Source: Ignavibacteriales bacterium | Lineage (GTDB): Bacteria > Bacteroidota > Ignavibacteria > Ignavibacteriales > SURF-24 | DNA length: 64,000 bases | Direction: 5' to 3' | Assembly (NCBI GenBank): GCA_026390815.1 | Contig: JAPLFH010000056.1 | Coordinates: 62,001-126,000, forward strand | Shown here: positions 7,937-16,808 of the stretch, one piece after another | How the letters are laid out: each line of letters starts with the position of its first letter | How positions within the stretch are numbered: the first letter of the stretch is position 1 | Translations under genes and position numbers: made by a program | The notes under the pieces: model-generated | What the model was told of the DNA's origin: nothing | The model's database searches: none | Seen by the model: only the letters and a program-made list of their open reading frames with translations

Positions 7937-8755
7937 CTAAAAGATGGGTTTTATAAATTCAACTTTTATTGCACGATCTGCAGAACCGGGGTTAAGTTTT
8001 TTATTGCTCAATAAATCTCGCAAATCGAATCCAAGAGTAAATCCATCGCCTAATGACCATCTTACACCAGCATTTAGATAACCATTACCATCGCCTAAAG
8101 ATTTTTTGGAATTATCATTTATTGCAAAATCATATTCTGCAACTACAGAAATTTTTGAGCCAATTGTTTTTTCTGCCCCAATAATAAAATTTAAATCCTT
8201 TTCCTGATCATCTGTTTCAAGAGAATAATTCATACAACCATGAAGACTTAAATAACCCAGGAATTGAAAATTTTTTGATGCTGAGGCAAAAAATCCAGGC
8301 GATTTAATTTTGAACCGGTTAACTTCAAAGTCTGATGTGCCAAGAAAAGTCCCACTAAATTCGCTGTATTTGGTAAAGAATTGCCCTTTTCCTTGAGAGT
8401 CAAATCCAAGTGCTATGGCAGGGGTGGCGTCGGTTTCTTCAATTATTTTTACTTTGATATCAACTCCAGGAAGTTTATACCATTTAGGTGACCCAACTCC
8501 AATAAAATTTGCAGCGCCGTATGAAATTCCAAAACTAAAATTATCAAAAACACCTACTTCCAATCTGGAGATTAATACACCGTCAGGCATCAAATAAATG
8601 TTTGTTCCAACATTTCCCTTTTTTAAAACTCCTGCGGTTGGCATATCTACAATAAACTGATTCTCCAACTTTGCATCAGCGCCGGCAGTACCTTGGGCAA
8701 AACTACAAACAGTAAGAAGAAGAATAATTGGAAAGATTATTTTGAGGATTTTCAT
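7937..8755 (-). CDS. Outer-membrane beta-barrel protein (YjbH-like)
   Basis: A 272-residue protein with signal peptide ending CSFAQG. The mature chain alternates hydrophobic and polar residues in short strands with Gly/Asn turns, and ends in a strand with terminal Phe (KVEFIKPIF), the usual signal for outer-membrane insertion. A stretch VGVFDNFSFGISYGAANFIG is like barrels of the YjbH/DUF3575 kind. It is separated by about 140 bases from the RRR-lipoprotein operon, on the same strand and upstream of it, so co-transcription is possible. Precise role unknown. Confidence 0.6.
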   Translation of the reverse strand: MKILKIIFPIILLLTVCSFAQGTAGADAKLENQFIVDMPTAGVLKKGNVGTNIYLMPDGVLISRLEVGVFDNFSFGISYGAANFIGVGSPKWYKLPGVDIKVKIIEETDATPAIALGFDSQGKGQFFTKYSEFSGTFLGTSDFEVNRFKIKSPGFFASASKNFQFLGYLSLHGCMNYSLETDDQEKDLNFIIGAEKTIGSKISVVAEYDFAINDNSKKSLGDGNGYLNAGVRWSLGDGFTLGFDLRDLLSNKKLNPGSADRAIKVEFIKPIF

Positions 8756-8827
8756 ATTAAGCCCACTCTGTTAATAAAACACTTCTTCGCTAAATCCACT
8801 TCACTAAGATAAAAATATTTAATTTAA

Positions 8828-9214
8828 TTATGCTAAATTTTTTACAATTAAAATTTCTAATATCGTGGGTATTAAGGAATAATTTGTACTGATCTTAATT
8901 TGTACTTTTCCTTCTTGTCCGATTGACCTAATAATTAAAATACCCTTCGAAGTATCCTCGTATACAACTTCGATATAATTAAAACCCTCTAAAATTTTAA
9001 ACTCTGTCTTTACTTGCCTGAATGGTGCACGTTTACCAAAAGAATTTATTGGAATTGCTTCAATTCTAACTATTGACTTGTTATCAGTAAAGAGTTCTTT
9101 TGGTTCAACAAGAAAATCAACCTCGTAAATATTTAGAACATATTGCCATATAAGAAATGAAAAGATTAAAGCAAAACTGAGGATAAAGATTATCAATAGC
9201 ATTTTGTAATGCAT
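8828..9214 (-). CDS. Membrane-anchored protein with one beta-sandwich-like domain
   Basis: A 128-residue protein: one N-terminal transmembrane segment (residues about 5-27), then a short domain (DFLVEPKELFTDNKSIVRIE ... GKVQIKISTNYS) with the strand spacing of a bacterial Ig-like/invasin domain. The anchor has no lipobox or cleavage site, so it should stay in the inner membrane facing the periplasm. It lies 26 bases after cysS on the same strand and is probably its operon follower. I do not recognise a named family. Confidence 0.5.
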   Translation of the reverse strand: MHYKMLLIIFILSFALIFSFLIWQYVLNIYEVDFLVEPKELFTDNKSIVRIEAIPINSFGKRAPFRQVKTEFKILEGFNYIEVVYEDTSKGILIIRSIGQEGKVQIKISTNYSLIPTILEILIVKNLA

Positions 9215-9240
9215 GCTAATATATGATTGAAATAGTAGAA

Positions 9241-10668
9241 TTATATTTCAAGTAATTTTTGTTTTTTATATGTGGTTTTATCTTTTTCGTCCTTCAGGAT
9301 AACACCCAGATTTTTTAATTCGTCCCGTATTTTATCTGCAAGTACAAAGTTTTTTTCTTGTTTGGCGTTTAATCTTAATTTGATTAATAGTTTTATTAAT
9401 TCATCTTCTCGCGATTCTTGAAAGGTTGCCTCCTGGTTACCCCAAACCAATATACCAAGAACATTTCCAGTTGTAGGAACTAAAAAATCTTTAATTTTTT
9501 GATAAAAACTAAAATCTAAATTATCATCATTTTCTGAAATAATTTTATTTATTTCACGAATAAAATCAAAAATTACGGCAATTGCTTGAGGAGTATTAAA
9601 GTTATCATCCATTGCCGATTCGAAATCAATTTTATATTTAGAAAACTCAAATTCAGGAATAATTGAAGAGTGATTTTTTAACTTTAATTGATCTTCCACC
9701 TTTTCAATTAAATTGGTAAGCTTTTCCAATCCTTTTTGAGCACCAAAAAGAACATCTTCACTAAAATTCAATGGTCCGGCATAATGTGTCTGGGCAAAAA
9801 ATAACCTTATAGCTTCTGCCGAATATTTTATTAAAATTTCACGCGCTGTAAAAAAATTTCCAGTTGATTTAGACATTTTCTCGTTTTGGATATTCAGAAA
9901 TCCAAAATGCATCCAATAATTCACAAAGTTCTTTCCAATAACGGCTTCACTTTGTGCAATTTCATTTTCATGATGTGGAAAAATCAGATCGCTTCCGCCA
10001 GCATGAATATCTATCGGTGTATTTAAATATTTCATACTCATTGCAGAACATTCAACATGCCAACCAGGTCTGCCTTTACCCCAGGGGCTGTTCCAGAATG
10101 GTTCTCCTTCTTTAGCTTTTTTCCACAAGGCAAAATCCAGTGGATTTTTTTTCTGTATATTTATTTCAACACGCGATCCAGATTCTAATTCATCTATTTT
10201 TTTACCACTCAGCTTGCCATATTCAGGAAACCTCGAAACGTCATAAAAAACATTTCCATCAACATTATAAGCAATTTCCTTTTCTATTAATCTTTTAATA
10301 AGTTCAATTATTTCATCTATGTTTTCAGTTGGTCGAGGATAAAAATCAGCCTTTTTTACTTTTAATTTTTCCAAATCACTAAAGAATGCATTGATGTACT
10401 TTTCCGAAATTTCTCTAAATGCCAAATTTTCGTTCTGGGCTTTTTTAATAATTTTATCATCGATATCAGTTAAATTCATTACGTAGGTTACTTTAAATGC
10501 TTTATATTCAAAATAACGTCGAATAATATCTGCCATTATAAAAGATCTTGCATTCCCAATATGAAAATAATCATATACTGTTGGACCACAGACATAAATT
10601 CCAACTTCATTAGGCACATTTGAGTGGAATTCTTCAGTTTTCTTAGTTAGCGTATTATATATTTTCAT
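9241..10668 (-). CDS. cysS: Cysteinyl-tRNA synthetase
   Basis: Class I aminoacyl-tRNA synthetase that charges tRNA-Cys in the cytoplasm. Seen: the active-site zinc ligand in CGPTVYD (Cys27), the HIGH motif as HIGN (residues 36-39), the second zinc cysteine in VECSAMS, HHENE with the His/Glu ligands, and KMSKS followed by TGNF. Length is 475 residues, normal for the family. I start at the ATG at 10668, preceded by an AG-rich site; an upstream frame to 10713 would add 15 residues unlike any CysRS. Confidence 0.95.
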   Translation of the reverse strand: MKIYNTLTKKTEEFHSNVPNEVGIYVCGPTVYDYFHIGNARSFIMADIIRRYFEYKAFKVTYVMNLTDIDDKIIKKAQNENLAFREISEKYINAFFSDLEKLKVKKADFYPRPTENIDEIIELIKRLIEKEIAYNVDGNVFYDVSRFPEYGKLSGKKIDELESGSRVEINIQKKNPLDFALWKKAKEGEPFWNSPWGKGRPGWHVECSAMSMKYLNTPIDIHAGGSDLIFPHHENEIAQSEAVIGKNFVNYWMHFGFLNIQNEKMSKSTGNFFTAREILIKYSAEAIRLFFAQTHYAGPLNFSEDVLFGAQKGLEKLTNLIEKVEDQLKLKNHSSIIPEFEFSKYKIDFESAMDDNFNTPQAIAVIFDFIREINKIISENDDNLDFSFYQKIKDFLVPTTGNVLGILVWGNQEATFQESREDELIKLLIKLRLNAKQEKNFVLADKIRDELKNLGVILKDEKDKTTYKKQKLLEI

Positions 10669-10964
10669 CTTTCTTTTTTTATCAAAAATAAAGATAATCG
10701 AAACGTTTATCAATAACTTAGATTTAAATTTATGAAGTCAATATTCTATCAAATAATTTCCATTCTGAACGGTGTTGGTCGATTCCCATGTGATCAACAC
10801 TTGTTATAATTTCCTTTTTTTGAGATGATAACACTGCGTTTTCTTATAATTGGCAAAATTTCCCAGTCAACTATAAATATTTTCAACATTTTTTAATCTA
10901 TTTTATGGTGCAATAGTTGTTATTCAACAAAGAAAATAACTAACTATTTTATTGGAGAAAATAT
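10669..10964. other. Divergent intergenic region between cysS and the cytochrome gene
   Basis: No ORF of note. It holds an imperfect 9-bp inverted repeat (GTGTTGGTC at 10772-10780, GATCAACAC at 10792-10800) and must carry the two divergent promoters. TTGGAG just before the cytochrome ATG is its ribosome site. Confidence 0.5.
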
Positions 10965-13049
10965 ATGAAAGGGAAAATACTATTCATTTTTACCATTTTG
11001 ATGATTGCTTCACTCCACACTTTTTCTCAACAAGCAATAATTAAGAATGAACCTGTTAGCCCAGAAAAAATAATTAAGATGGGTTTAACTCAAACAACAA
11101 ATTCCGTTTCTACCGGATTAAATGTTGTATCAAATGGTGTATATGTTTACCTTGCACCAGAAAGTATGGATGAAACTGATCCAGTTACAAATGCATCCTG
11201 GTCATTTGTTTCAAAACCGGTTGGTTCAAATGCCGATTTTAACAATATGTCGGATTTGTGGGTAAACTTTAAAACAGATGTAAAAGGCGCCTATAATGTA
11301 AAAATGTCCTTTACAACTGCAAAGGGTTCACACGATACTACACTTACAGTTTATGCTGCCGACTTTATCGGAAATCCAGCATTTGATGGCGTTCAACCGC
11401 AGGGACTTAATTGTATGTCTTGCCATTCTTCAGATGCAAAATTCACAGATATTTATTCACGATGGCAGTCTTCCGGACATGCTAATATCTTTAAGGCACA
11501 AATAACCACACCTACAGCGCATTATAGTCCAAGCTGTATGAAATGTCACACAGTTGGATATGATCACAATGTCGTTTCCAATAATAATGGTTTTGATGAT
11601 AAAGCCACAGAACTTGGTTGGAAATGGCAAGGACCTTCTAATGTTGGCAAATGGGATACATTGAAAACTCAATTTCCTGGATTAGTTGCCTTTGCAGAGA
11701 TTGGTTGTGAAAACTGCCATGGACCAGCAAGTGAGCATGCCCTTGGCAACGGACCAAAATCTGAAACAATTATGATAGATGCAGCTGCAGGCGCTTGCGC
11801 TTCCTGCCATGATGAACCTTGGAGACACAACAAAGTTTCTGAGTATGAAAACTCAGTTCACTCAGAAGCAATTTGGGAAAGTGGATTTGCCCAAAGTTCA
11901 GGTTCAAGTTACAAGAACAATAGTCTTGGTAATTGCATCAGATGCCACGATGGAAATGGTTTTATTAATTATACAAAAGGAAAAACCACAGAAACAAAGG
12001 GTATGACCTTAGGAGATCACAGATCAATTACTTGCGCTACCTGTCATGATCCTCACGGAAATTCAAATGAATTTTCTTTAAGAACAACTCCTGCAAGTGG
12101 TGACACACTTGGCAATGGATATGCTTATACAGAAGGTGGAGTTGGCAAAACTTGTATGAGCTGCCATAAAGCAAGAAAAGATAATGTTTCATATACAAAA
12201 GCAAAGGTTACATCTTCTCATTGGGGACCACATTCTTCAGTTCAAACCGATGTTTTCTTGGGAAAAAATGCGGCAGAATTTGGAACAGCATATAATACTA
12301 CAAATGTCCATACACTTGTATTACAAAATGCCTGCGTTGATTGTCATATGCAAGCAACAACAGATACTGGTACAGTAACCCGCGATAGAGTTGGTGGACA
12401 TAGTTGGAAAATGGCTGATGAAGAACATAATTATGACCACACAGCAAAATGTCAATCCTGCCATCCTGGAAAAACTAAATTTTCTGATTTCACCGCAGAA
12501 GCAGATTATGATGGCAACGGAAATACTGAAAGTATTCAAAACGAAGTAAAGGGATTGTTAACTAAATTAAGTATTGCGCTTCCTCCAGCGGGAATTGATT
12601 CAATTTCTTGGGTTGATATTGGTGCCTTGAATGATGAAAAAATAAATAAAGCATGGTGGAATTATCAACTTATTGCTAACGATGGAAGTTATGGTATGCA
12701 CAATGCACAATTTGCAGTTGCAATACTTCAACAATCTTTAGCTACGCTTACTGGTGTAGAACCAGATAATTCAGCAGCAACTCCAAAGTCCTATGAATTA
12801 TCTCAAAATTTCCCAAATCCATTTAACCCGAATACAAACATCCGTTTCTCTATTCCGGTTTCTGGAAATGTTACTTTGAAAATTTATGATGCTGTTGGTA
12901 CCGAAGTAGCAACACTGACAAATGGTTTCTTAACTGCTGGTTCTTATAAAGTAAACTGGAATGCTGGTAATAACGCTTCTGGTGTTTACTTCTATAAACT
13001 AACATCAAAGAATTTTAATATGGTTAAGAAAATGCTACTCGTAAAATAG
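10965..13049 (+). CDS. Nine-heme c-type cytochrome with T9SS sorting domain
   Basis: A 694-residue secreted multiheme cytochrome. After a signal peptide (ending FSQQ) comes an Ig-like region to about residue 135, then nine CxxCH heme motifs from residue 150 to about 500 (CMSCH, CMKCH, CENCH, CASCH, CIRCH, CATCH, CMSCH, CVDCH, CQSCH), several followed by HG or PHG as in cytochrome c554-like proteins. Residues about 610-694 are a type IX secretion sorting domain (SQNFPNPFNPNTNIRF ... GVYFYKL ... KKMLLVK). So the protein should pass the outer membrane and sit on the cell surface or be released. Likely an electron-transfer protein; an enzyme of the hydroxylamine-oxidase/c554 group is possible. 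It is monocistronic with its own terminator. Confidence 0.92.
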   Translation: MKGKILFIFTILMIASLHTFSQQAIIKNEPVSPEKIIKMGLTQTTNSVSTGLNVVSNGVYVYLAPESMDETDPVTNASWSFVSKPVGSNADFNNMSDLWVNFKTDVKGAYNVKMSFTTAKGSHDTTLTVYAADFIGNPAFDGVQPQGLNCMSCHSSDAKFTDIYSRWQSSGHANIFKAQITTPTAHYSPSCMKCHTVGYDHNVVSNNNGFDDKATELGWKWQGPSNVGKWDTLKTQFPGLVAFAEIGCENCHGPASEHALGNGPKSETIMIDAAAGACASCHDEPWRHNKVSEYENSVHSEAIWESGFAQSSGSSYKNNSLGNCIRCHDGNGFINYTKGKTTETKGMTLGDHRSITCATCHDPHGNSNEFSLRTTPASGDTLGNGYAYTEGGVGKTCMSCHKARKDNVSYTKAKVTSSHWGPHSSVQTDVFLGKNAAEFGTAYNTTNVHTLVLQNACVDCHMQATTDTGTVTRDRVGGHSWKMADEEHNYDHTAKCQSCHPGKTKFSDFTAEADYDGNGNTESIQNEVKGLLTKLSIALPPAGIDSISWVDIGALNDEKINKAWWNYQLIANDGSYGMHNAQFAVAILQQSLATLTGVEPDNSAATPKSYELSQNFPNPFNPNTNIRFSIPVSGNVTLKIYDAVGTEVATLTNGFLTAGSYKVNWNAGNNASGVYFYKLTSKNFNMVKKMLLVK

Positions 13050-13091
13050 ATTTTCCTCCTCATATAAATGCATCTCATCTCTAAGTAAGAA

Positions 13092-13116
13092 GGCTCCGTT
13101 ATAAGGAGCCTTTTTT
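13092..13116 (+). terminator. Rho-independent terminator of the cytochrome gene
   Basis: GGCTCC / GGAGCC stem (extended by AA/TT), 7-base loop, followed by six Ts. Strong intrinsic terminator 42 bases after the stop codon. Confidence 0.9.
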
Positions 13117-13221
13117 AATGAAGTGAACCTTGAATTAGAAAAATGCAAAAGAAATTAACTGAATAGGAAATTAAAAAAATATTTTTCAAGTTGATTGTAA
13201 TTAAATTAGTTAATATTTTTC

Positions 13222-13319
13222 GTTGAGCGCTGAAGAAAGATATTGTATTTTTATATAGGTAAGATTGACCCCCCAATTACCTTCGATATGAATAGAATAC
13301 TTCAGCGCTCATTTTTTTT
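13222..13319 (+). ncRNA. Candidate small structured RNA of about 95 nt
   Basis: A perfect 11-bp inverted repeat (GAGCGCTGAAG 13225-13235; CTTCAGCGCTC 13300-13310) encloses a second hairpin: AGGTAA at 13257-13262 pairs with TTACCT at 13277-13282, continued after a GA bulge by TTG/CAA, with a loop of ACCCCC. The outer right arm runs into A and a tract of eight Ts. A TTG (13191-13193) 17 bases before TAATATTT (13211-13218) could be its promoter, which would place the RNA 5' end right at the outer stem. It lies after the cytochrome's own terminator, so it is not needed for that gene. Structure is seen; being a transcript is inference. It could also be a plain long-stem terminator. Confidence 0.4.
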
Positions 13320-13613
13320 GTAGCAATATTACCTTTTGCTAAAACGAAAATCTTTTGTAAGGATATAAGAACTTTATTTTTATTTTTTTTCATCCTTTTA
13401 GAAATTTAAGTAATCAACTCATTTAGTGGTAAACCTTGTTTCGCTCCTTTAGATGAATTTCACTCATTATTATCAGTATTAAACTTAGGAAGAATTGAAT
13501 TTAAGGAAGTTGCTTTAATTATACTCGCCCAAGAATTTAAACTTATGTTCGCGTTTTTACAGAGCTCTCCTTCCTTTTGAAGAAGTGATGAATGAATGAA
13601 TGGATAAATTAAC

Positions 13614-13644
13614 TTGACTTGAATAAATAATACTCTTACTTTAG
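13614..13644 (+). promoter_or_regulatory. Bacteroidetes-type promoter of the barrel paralogs
   Basis: TTG at 13614-13616, 20 bases, then TACTTTAG at 13637-13644 (7 of 8 to TAnnTTTG). It sits 31 bases before the ATG. Confidence 0.45.
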
Positions 13645-13674
13645 CACCACTACTTCTAAAAATTGAGGGGTATC

Positions 13675-14370
13675 ATGAAAATAATTCTATTGAGTACTTT
13701 TATTTTTGTAATTTTTTTATTCCCGCTTCATTCTTTTGCAGAAGTTGACAGTCTTATTGTAAAATCAGATTCAAGTTTATTGCATCTGAAAAATGCAGTT
13801 CAATTTCATTTAGTCAACCAAATAGCATTTTCATATAAACTAATTATGTCTGAAAGATTCTGGCTTAGATTCAAAGCAGATATTTCCGGTGCAATCGAAA
13901 AAAAAGATGAAAATTCGGAATGGATTGAAGAAGATGAGCAAAAAGGCATGTCATTATCCACTTCCACTAGTGATAAAAAAGAATTTAGCATTTCTTTCCA
14001 AAGCTTCTATTCACCTTTCCAAAGCAGTCTAATACAATTTTATTTAGGATTAGGACCTATTCTAGCCTATTCCTATTCAAAAACTAAAAGTGAAAGTAAA
14101 TATATTGATCTTAATACTAATTATTTTAGATATAGTACTCCTTCTACGTATACCACAAATATTTATTCTTTTGGTATTGCATTAACTGGGGGTTTAGAAT
14201 TTTTCATTTACAATAAGTTGAGTTTATTTTCAGAGTATACAATTCAATTTTTATATAAGCGTGAAAAAAATAACACCGATTATAAACCTGGATATTTGAG
14301 TAACAGTACAAATGATACTTACACTTTAAATTTAAGCAAGGTTCTCATCGGAATTAGTATTTACTTCTAA
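13675..14370 (+). CDS. Outer-membrane beta-barrel, tandem paralog 1
   Basis: 231 residues from the ATG at 13675, which has GAGGGG six bases before it; an upstream TTG in frame lies inside that ribosome site. The signal peptide ends in SFAEVDS. The mature protein is made of barrel-like strands (VQFHLVNQIAFSYKLIMSER, YLGLGPILAYSYSK) and ends with SIYF, an outer-membrane insertion signal. The next gene has the same strand layout, and the two form a tandem pair. Function unknown; small 8-10 stranded barrels of this size often serve as porin-like or adhesion proteins. Confidence 0.65.
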   Translation: MKIILLSTFIFVIFLFPLHSFAEVDSLIVKSDSSLLHLKNAVQFHLVNQIAFSYKLIMSERFWLRFKADISGAIEKKDENSEWIEEDEQKGMSLSTSTSDKKEFSISFQSFYSPFQSSLIQFYLGLGPILAYSYSKTKSESKYIDLNTNYFRYSTPSTYTTNIYSFGIALTGGLEFFIYNKLSLFSEYTIQFLYKREKNNTDYKPGYLSNSTNDTYTLNLSKVLIGISIYF

Positions 14371-14387
14371 AAAGTTTTAATAAAAGT

Positions 14388-15086
14388 ATGAAACTTGTTA
14401 AAAATTTTTTATTAATTCACTTCGTAGCGTTTTTAATATTATTCTTTTCTCCAAAAGGATTGTTTTGTCAACCCGATTCAAATCAAATAAGTAAATCGGA
14501 TGCTAGTTATAATGAAATTCAGTTTAATTTTATAAACCAGATTTCGGTTGCTTATAAATATAGTTTTTCGAATGAATATGCTTTAAGAATATTAATTGAT
14601 GCTTCAGGATATCTTAATAATGAAAAACGAACCTCGTTATATAGTTACAATTCAGAAATAAACGATATTAAACTAACTACAAATAAAACCATCTTTCAAA
14701 ATAGAGTAGTTACGGTCAATTTATTTGGTATGTATTCAATTGTTAATAAAATGAGATATAAAATAAATGCTGGTCTAGGTCCTTCTTTTAGTATAGGTGA
14801 TCGTTCTACAAAATTTACAAGTTGGGAAAAGATCATTATGTCTGGTGAGACTAGGACAGGTTATGCTTTTTATAAAGAATTCATTTGGAGCTATGGAATT
14901 GGATTTTCAATAGGATTTGAATTTCAAGTTTTTAATACATTTTACTTAATTTCTGAATATAACTTTACGTATAACTATATACGAAGTAAATCAAATTCTC
15001 AATATCCACCTCAACCGAATTCTAATTCTGAATCCTGGAATCTCAAATTAAACAATGTAGTTATCGGGATTGGTTTTTATTTTTAA
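14388..15086 (+). CDS. Outer-membrane beta-barrel, tandem paralog 2
   Basis: 232 residues with signal peptide ending GLFCQ. It lines up with the preceding barrel over the full length: QFNFINQISVAYKYSFSNEY against QFHLVNQIAFSYKLIMSERF, GLGPSFS against GLGPILA, FYLISEYNFTYNYIRSKSN against LSLFSEYTIQFLYKREKNN, and the same last strand ending in aromatic YF. The gap between the two is 17 bases, so they share a transcript. The 3' end overlaps the 3' end of convergent rluD by 26 bases. Confidence 0.65.
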   Translation: MKLVKNFLLIHFVAFLILFFSPKGLFCQPDSNQISKSDASYNEIQFNFINQISVAYKYSFSNEYALRILIDASGYLNNEKRTSLYSYNSEINDIKLTTNKTIFQNRVVTVNLFGMYSIVNKMRYKINAGLGPSFSIGDRSTKFTSWEKIIMSGETRTGYAFYKEFIWSYGIGFSIGFEFQVFNTFYLISEYNFTYNYIRSKSNSQYPPQPNSNSESWNLKLNNVVIGIGFYF

Positions 15087-16056
15087 GTTCAAACAGTAAC
15101 TTATTAATATCCTCGGGCAAATCAGTTTCAAACTTTACAAACTCATTTGTGTGTGGGTGAATGAATCCAAGTGTTTTTGCATGAAGAGCCTGTCGGGGCA
15201 TTATATCCAGCAAATTATCTATTCTCTGCTTCATCTTTGGAAGAGTGGAACCATAAACAATTTTATTTCCGCCGTAAGTTTTATCTCCAAAAATTGGGTG
15301 GTTGATTGACGAAAGATGTACTCTTATTTGGTGAGTTCGTCCGGTTTTCAAATTCAATTTAAGCAGAGAAGTAAATTCAAATTCCTCCAGTACTTTGAAG
15401 TGTGTGACTGCGGTTTTTCCATCAGTTTCACTAACAGCAAATTTTTTTCTATCACTTTTATTCCGGGCAATATTTTTTTCAATCACTCCTTCCACTTCTT
15501 TAAATAGTCCCCAGCAAACCGCCCAATATTCTCTTTCAATATTATGTTTAGAAAATTGTTCAGCAAGTTTCGCGTGTGTCCAATCATCTTTGGCAACAAC
15601 AAGAATTCCACTTGTGTCTTTGTCTATGCGGTGTACAATTCCAGGTCTGCTGGGCTCATTCAATCCGCTTAATTTTTTAGAATGATGAAGAAGTGCATTA
15701 ACAAGTGTACCGGTATAATTGGCATAAGCTGGATGAGCAACCATTCCCGCAGCTTTATTTACAATTATCAAATAATCATCTTCGTAAATAATATCGAGCG
15801 GTATTTCTTCCGGTTCTGTATTTTCCGGCCGTGGAGAAATCGGAATTTCAACATCAATTATATCAAGCGGTGAAACTTTGTAGTTGGCTTTTGCTGGAAT
15901 GTTGTTTACTAAAACTAAATTTGCTTCAATTAATTTTTGTATTTTACTTCGTGTTGCATTCTCTATATGATGTGTAAGAAATACATCAATTCGTTCCTTA
16001 ATTTTTCCTTGTGGAATATCAAATCGGTATTTCTTTGTTGTTATCAGGTTTGTCAT
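15061..16056 (-). CDS. rluD: 23S rRNA pseudouridine synthase RluD family
   Basis: 331 residues. An N-terminal S4 RNA-binding domain (about 15-75) precedes the catalytic domain with HRIDKDTSG, where the Asp is the nucleophile of pseudouridine synthases, and the RTHQIRVHL motif near residue 240. RluD modifies helix 69 of 23S rRNA. It is the last gene of the yggS-ileS-lspA operon and its start overlaps the upstream lspA by 38 bases. The neighbour order lspA-rluD is the same as in Bacillus (lspA-ylyB), which supports the assignment. Confidence 0.9.
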   Translation of the reverse strand: MTNLITTKKYRFDIPQGKIKERIDVFLTHHIENATRSKIQKLIEANLVLVNNIPAKANYKVSPLDIIDVEIPISPRPENTEPEEIPLDIIYEDDYLIIVNKAAGMVAHPAYANYTGTLVNALLHHSKKLSGLNEPSRPGIVHRIDKDTSGILVVAKDDWTHAKLAEQFSKHNIEREYWAVCWGLFKEVEGVIEKNIARNKSDRKKFAVSETDGKTAVTHFKVLEEFEFTSLLKLNLKTGRTHQIRVHLSSINHPIFGDKTYGGNKIVYGSTLPKMKQRIDNLLDIMPRQALHAKTLGFIHPHTNEFVKFETDLPEDINKLLFELKNKNQSR

Positions 16057-16750
16057 TATTTAATGCTGGTTGATCATTATTTACTTCTTTATTATCTGGT
16101 GAATTTTGAGTGCTAGCCTCAGAAATATTTTGGTTTAATGATGAATTCATTTCACCTTCTAATTGTAGATTGGAATTTGTTCCAATTCCCGCCAAAGCAG
16201 CTTCATTTTTTTCGGCAAGCTTTCTGCTGAATAAAATTAAAAGAATAACACCAACAGAAACAGCCATGTCTGCAACATTAAAAATTGGCCAGCGGTCATA
16301 TATATAGCCAAACAGGTTCAAATCAAAGAAATCGACATCAACAAAATCAACAACCTTGCCCTGAAAAAGCTGTGCATAGCCATATATTACACCATAGAAT
16401 ACACGGTCAATTAAATTTCCAATTGCACCACCAAGAATTAATGCAAGTGAAAACCTAAGCATAAATCTTTCATTACGATTTTGATAAAGGTAAATTAATA
16501 TTCCAATGCTTGCTGCAATTGAAAATATTGATAGAAAAAGCTTTGATGATATTCCGATATCAATTCCAAATGCCATCCCAGGATTTTCTACAAATGTAAT
16601 TCTAACCAGCGAACCAAAAATTTCATGCTTATCTCCATATCCAAGTCCATTAGAATGAATCCCTAAAATTGGAATTGAAAATCCCTTAATGAAAAATTTA
16701 GAGATTTGATCAGCAAGAACAATAAGTATGGTTGTTATAAGTATTCGCAA
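16019..16750 (-). CDS. lspA: Lipoprotein signal peptidase (LspA), copy with C-terminal tail
   Basis: Signal peptidase II, an inner-membrane aspartyl protease that cuts prolipoproteins before the lipidated Cys. Four transmembrane segments and both catalytic boxes are present: GNLIDR and FNVADMAVSVG, plus FVENPGMAFG. After residue about 180 there is a 60-residue Asn/Gln/Asp-rich tail (LNQNISEASTQNSPDNKEVN) not usual for LspA. It is next to a second full LspA gene upstream. Both copies look active; the tail is unique to this one. Confidence 0.9.
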   Translation of the reverse strand: MRILITTILIVLADQISKFFIKGFSIPILGIHSNGLGYGDKHEIFGSLVRITFVENPGMAFGIDIGISSKLFLSIFSIAASIGILIYLYQNRNERFMLRFSLALILGGAIGNLIDRVFYGVIYGYAQLFQGKVVDFVDVDFFDLNLFGYIYDRWPIFNVADMAVSVGVILLILFSRKLAEKNEAALAGIGTNSNLQLEGEMNSSLNQNISEASTQNSPDNKEVNNDQPALNNDKPDNNKEIPI

Positions 16751-16808
16751 GTTAATTCCAGGATTAAAATTTATTTTATGTTAAAAATAATTCCGTATTT
16801 AATTTCTC

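Larger units (their letters stand above)
13117..13674. other. Intergenic region without protein genes
   Basis: 558 bases between the cytochrome terminator and the first barrel paralog. Apart from the candidate RNA at 13222-13319 and the promoter at 13614-13644 I see only AT-rich sequence with frequent stops in all frames. Confidence 0.6.

Noticed and set aside
10669-10713. N-terminal extension of CysS
   Set aside because: The added residues do not resemble CysRS; the ATG at 10668 gives the canonical start with an AG-rich site.
15316-15873. Plus-strand frames opposite rluD
   Set aside because: They are shadows of rluD codons with Phe/Ser-rich products and no starts of their own.
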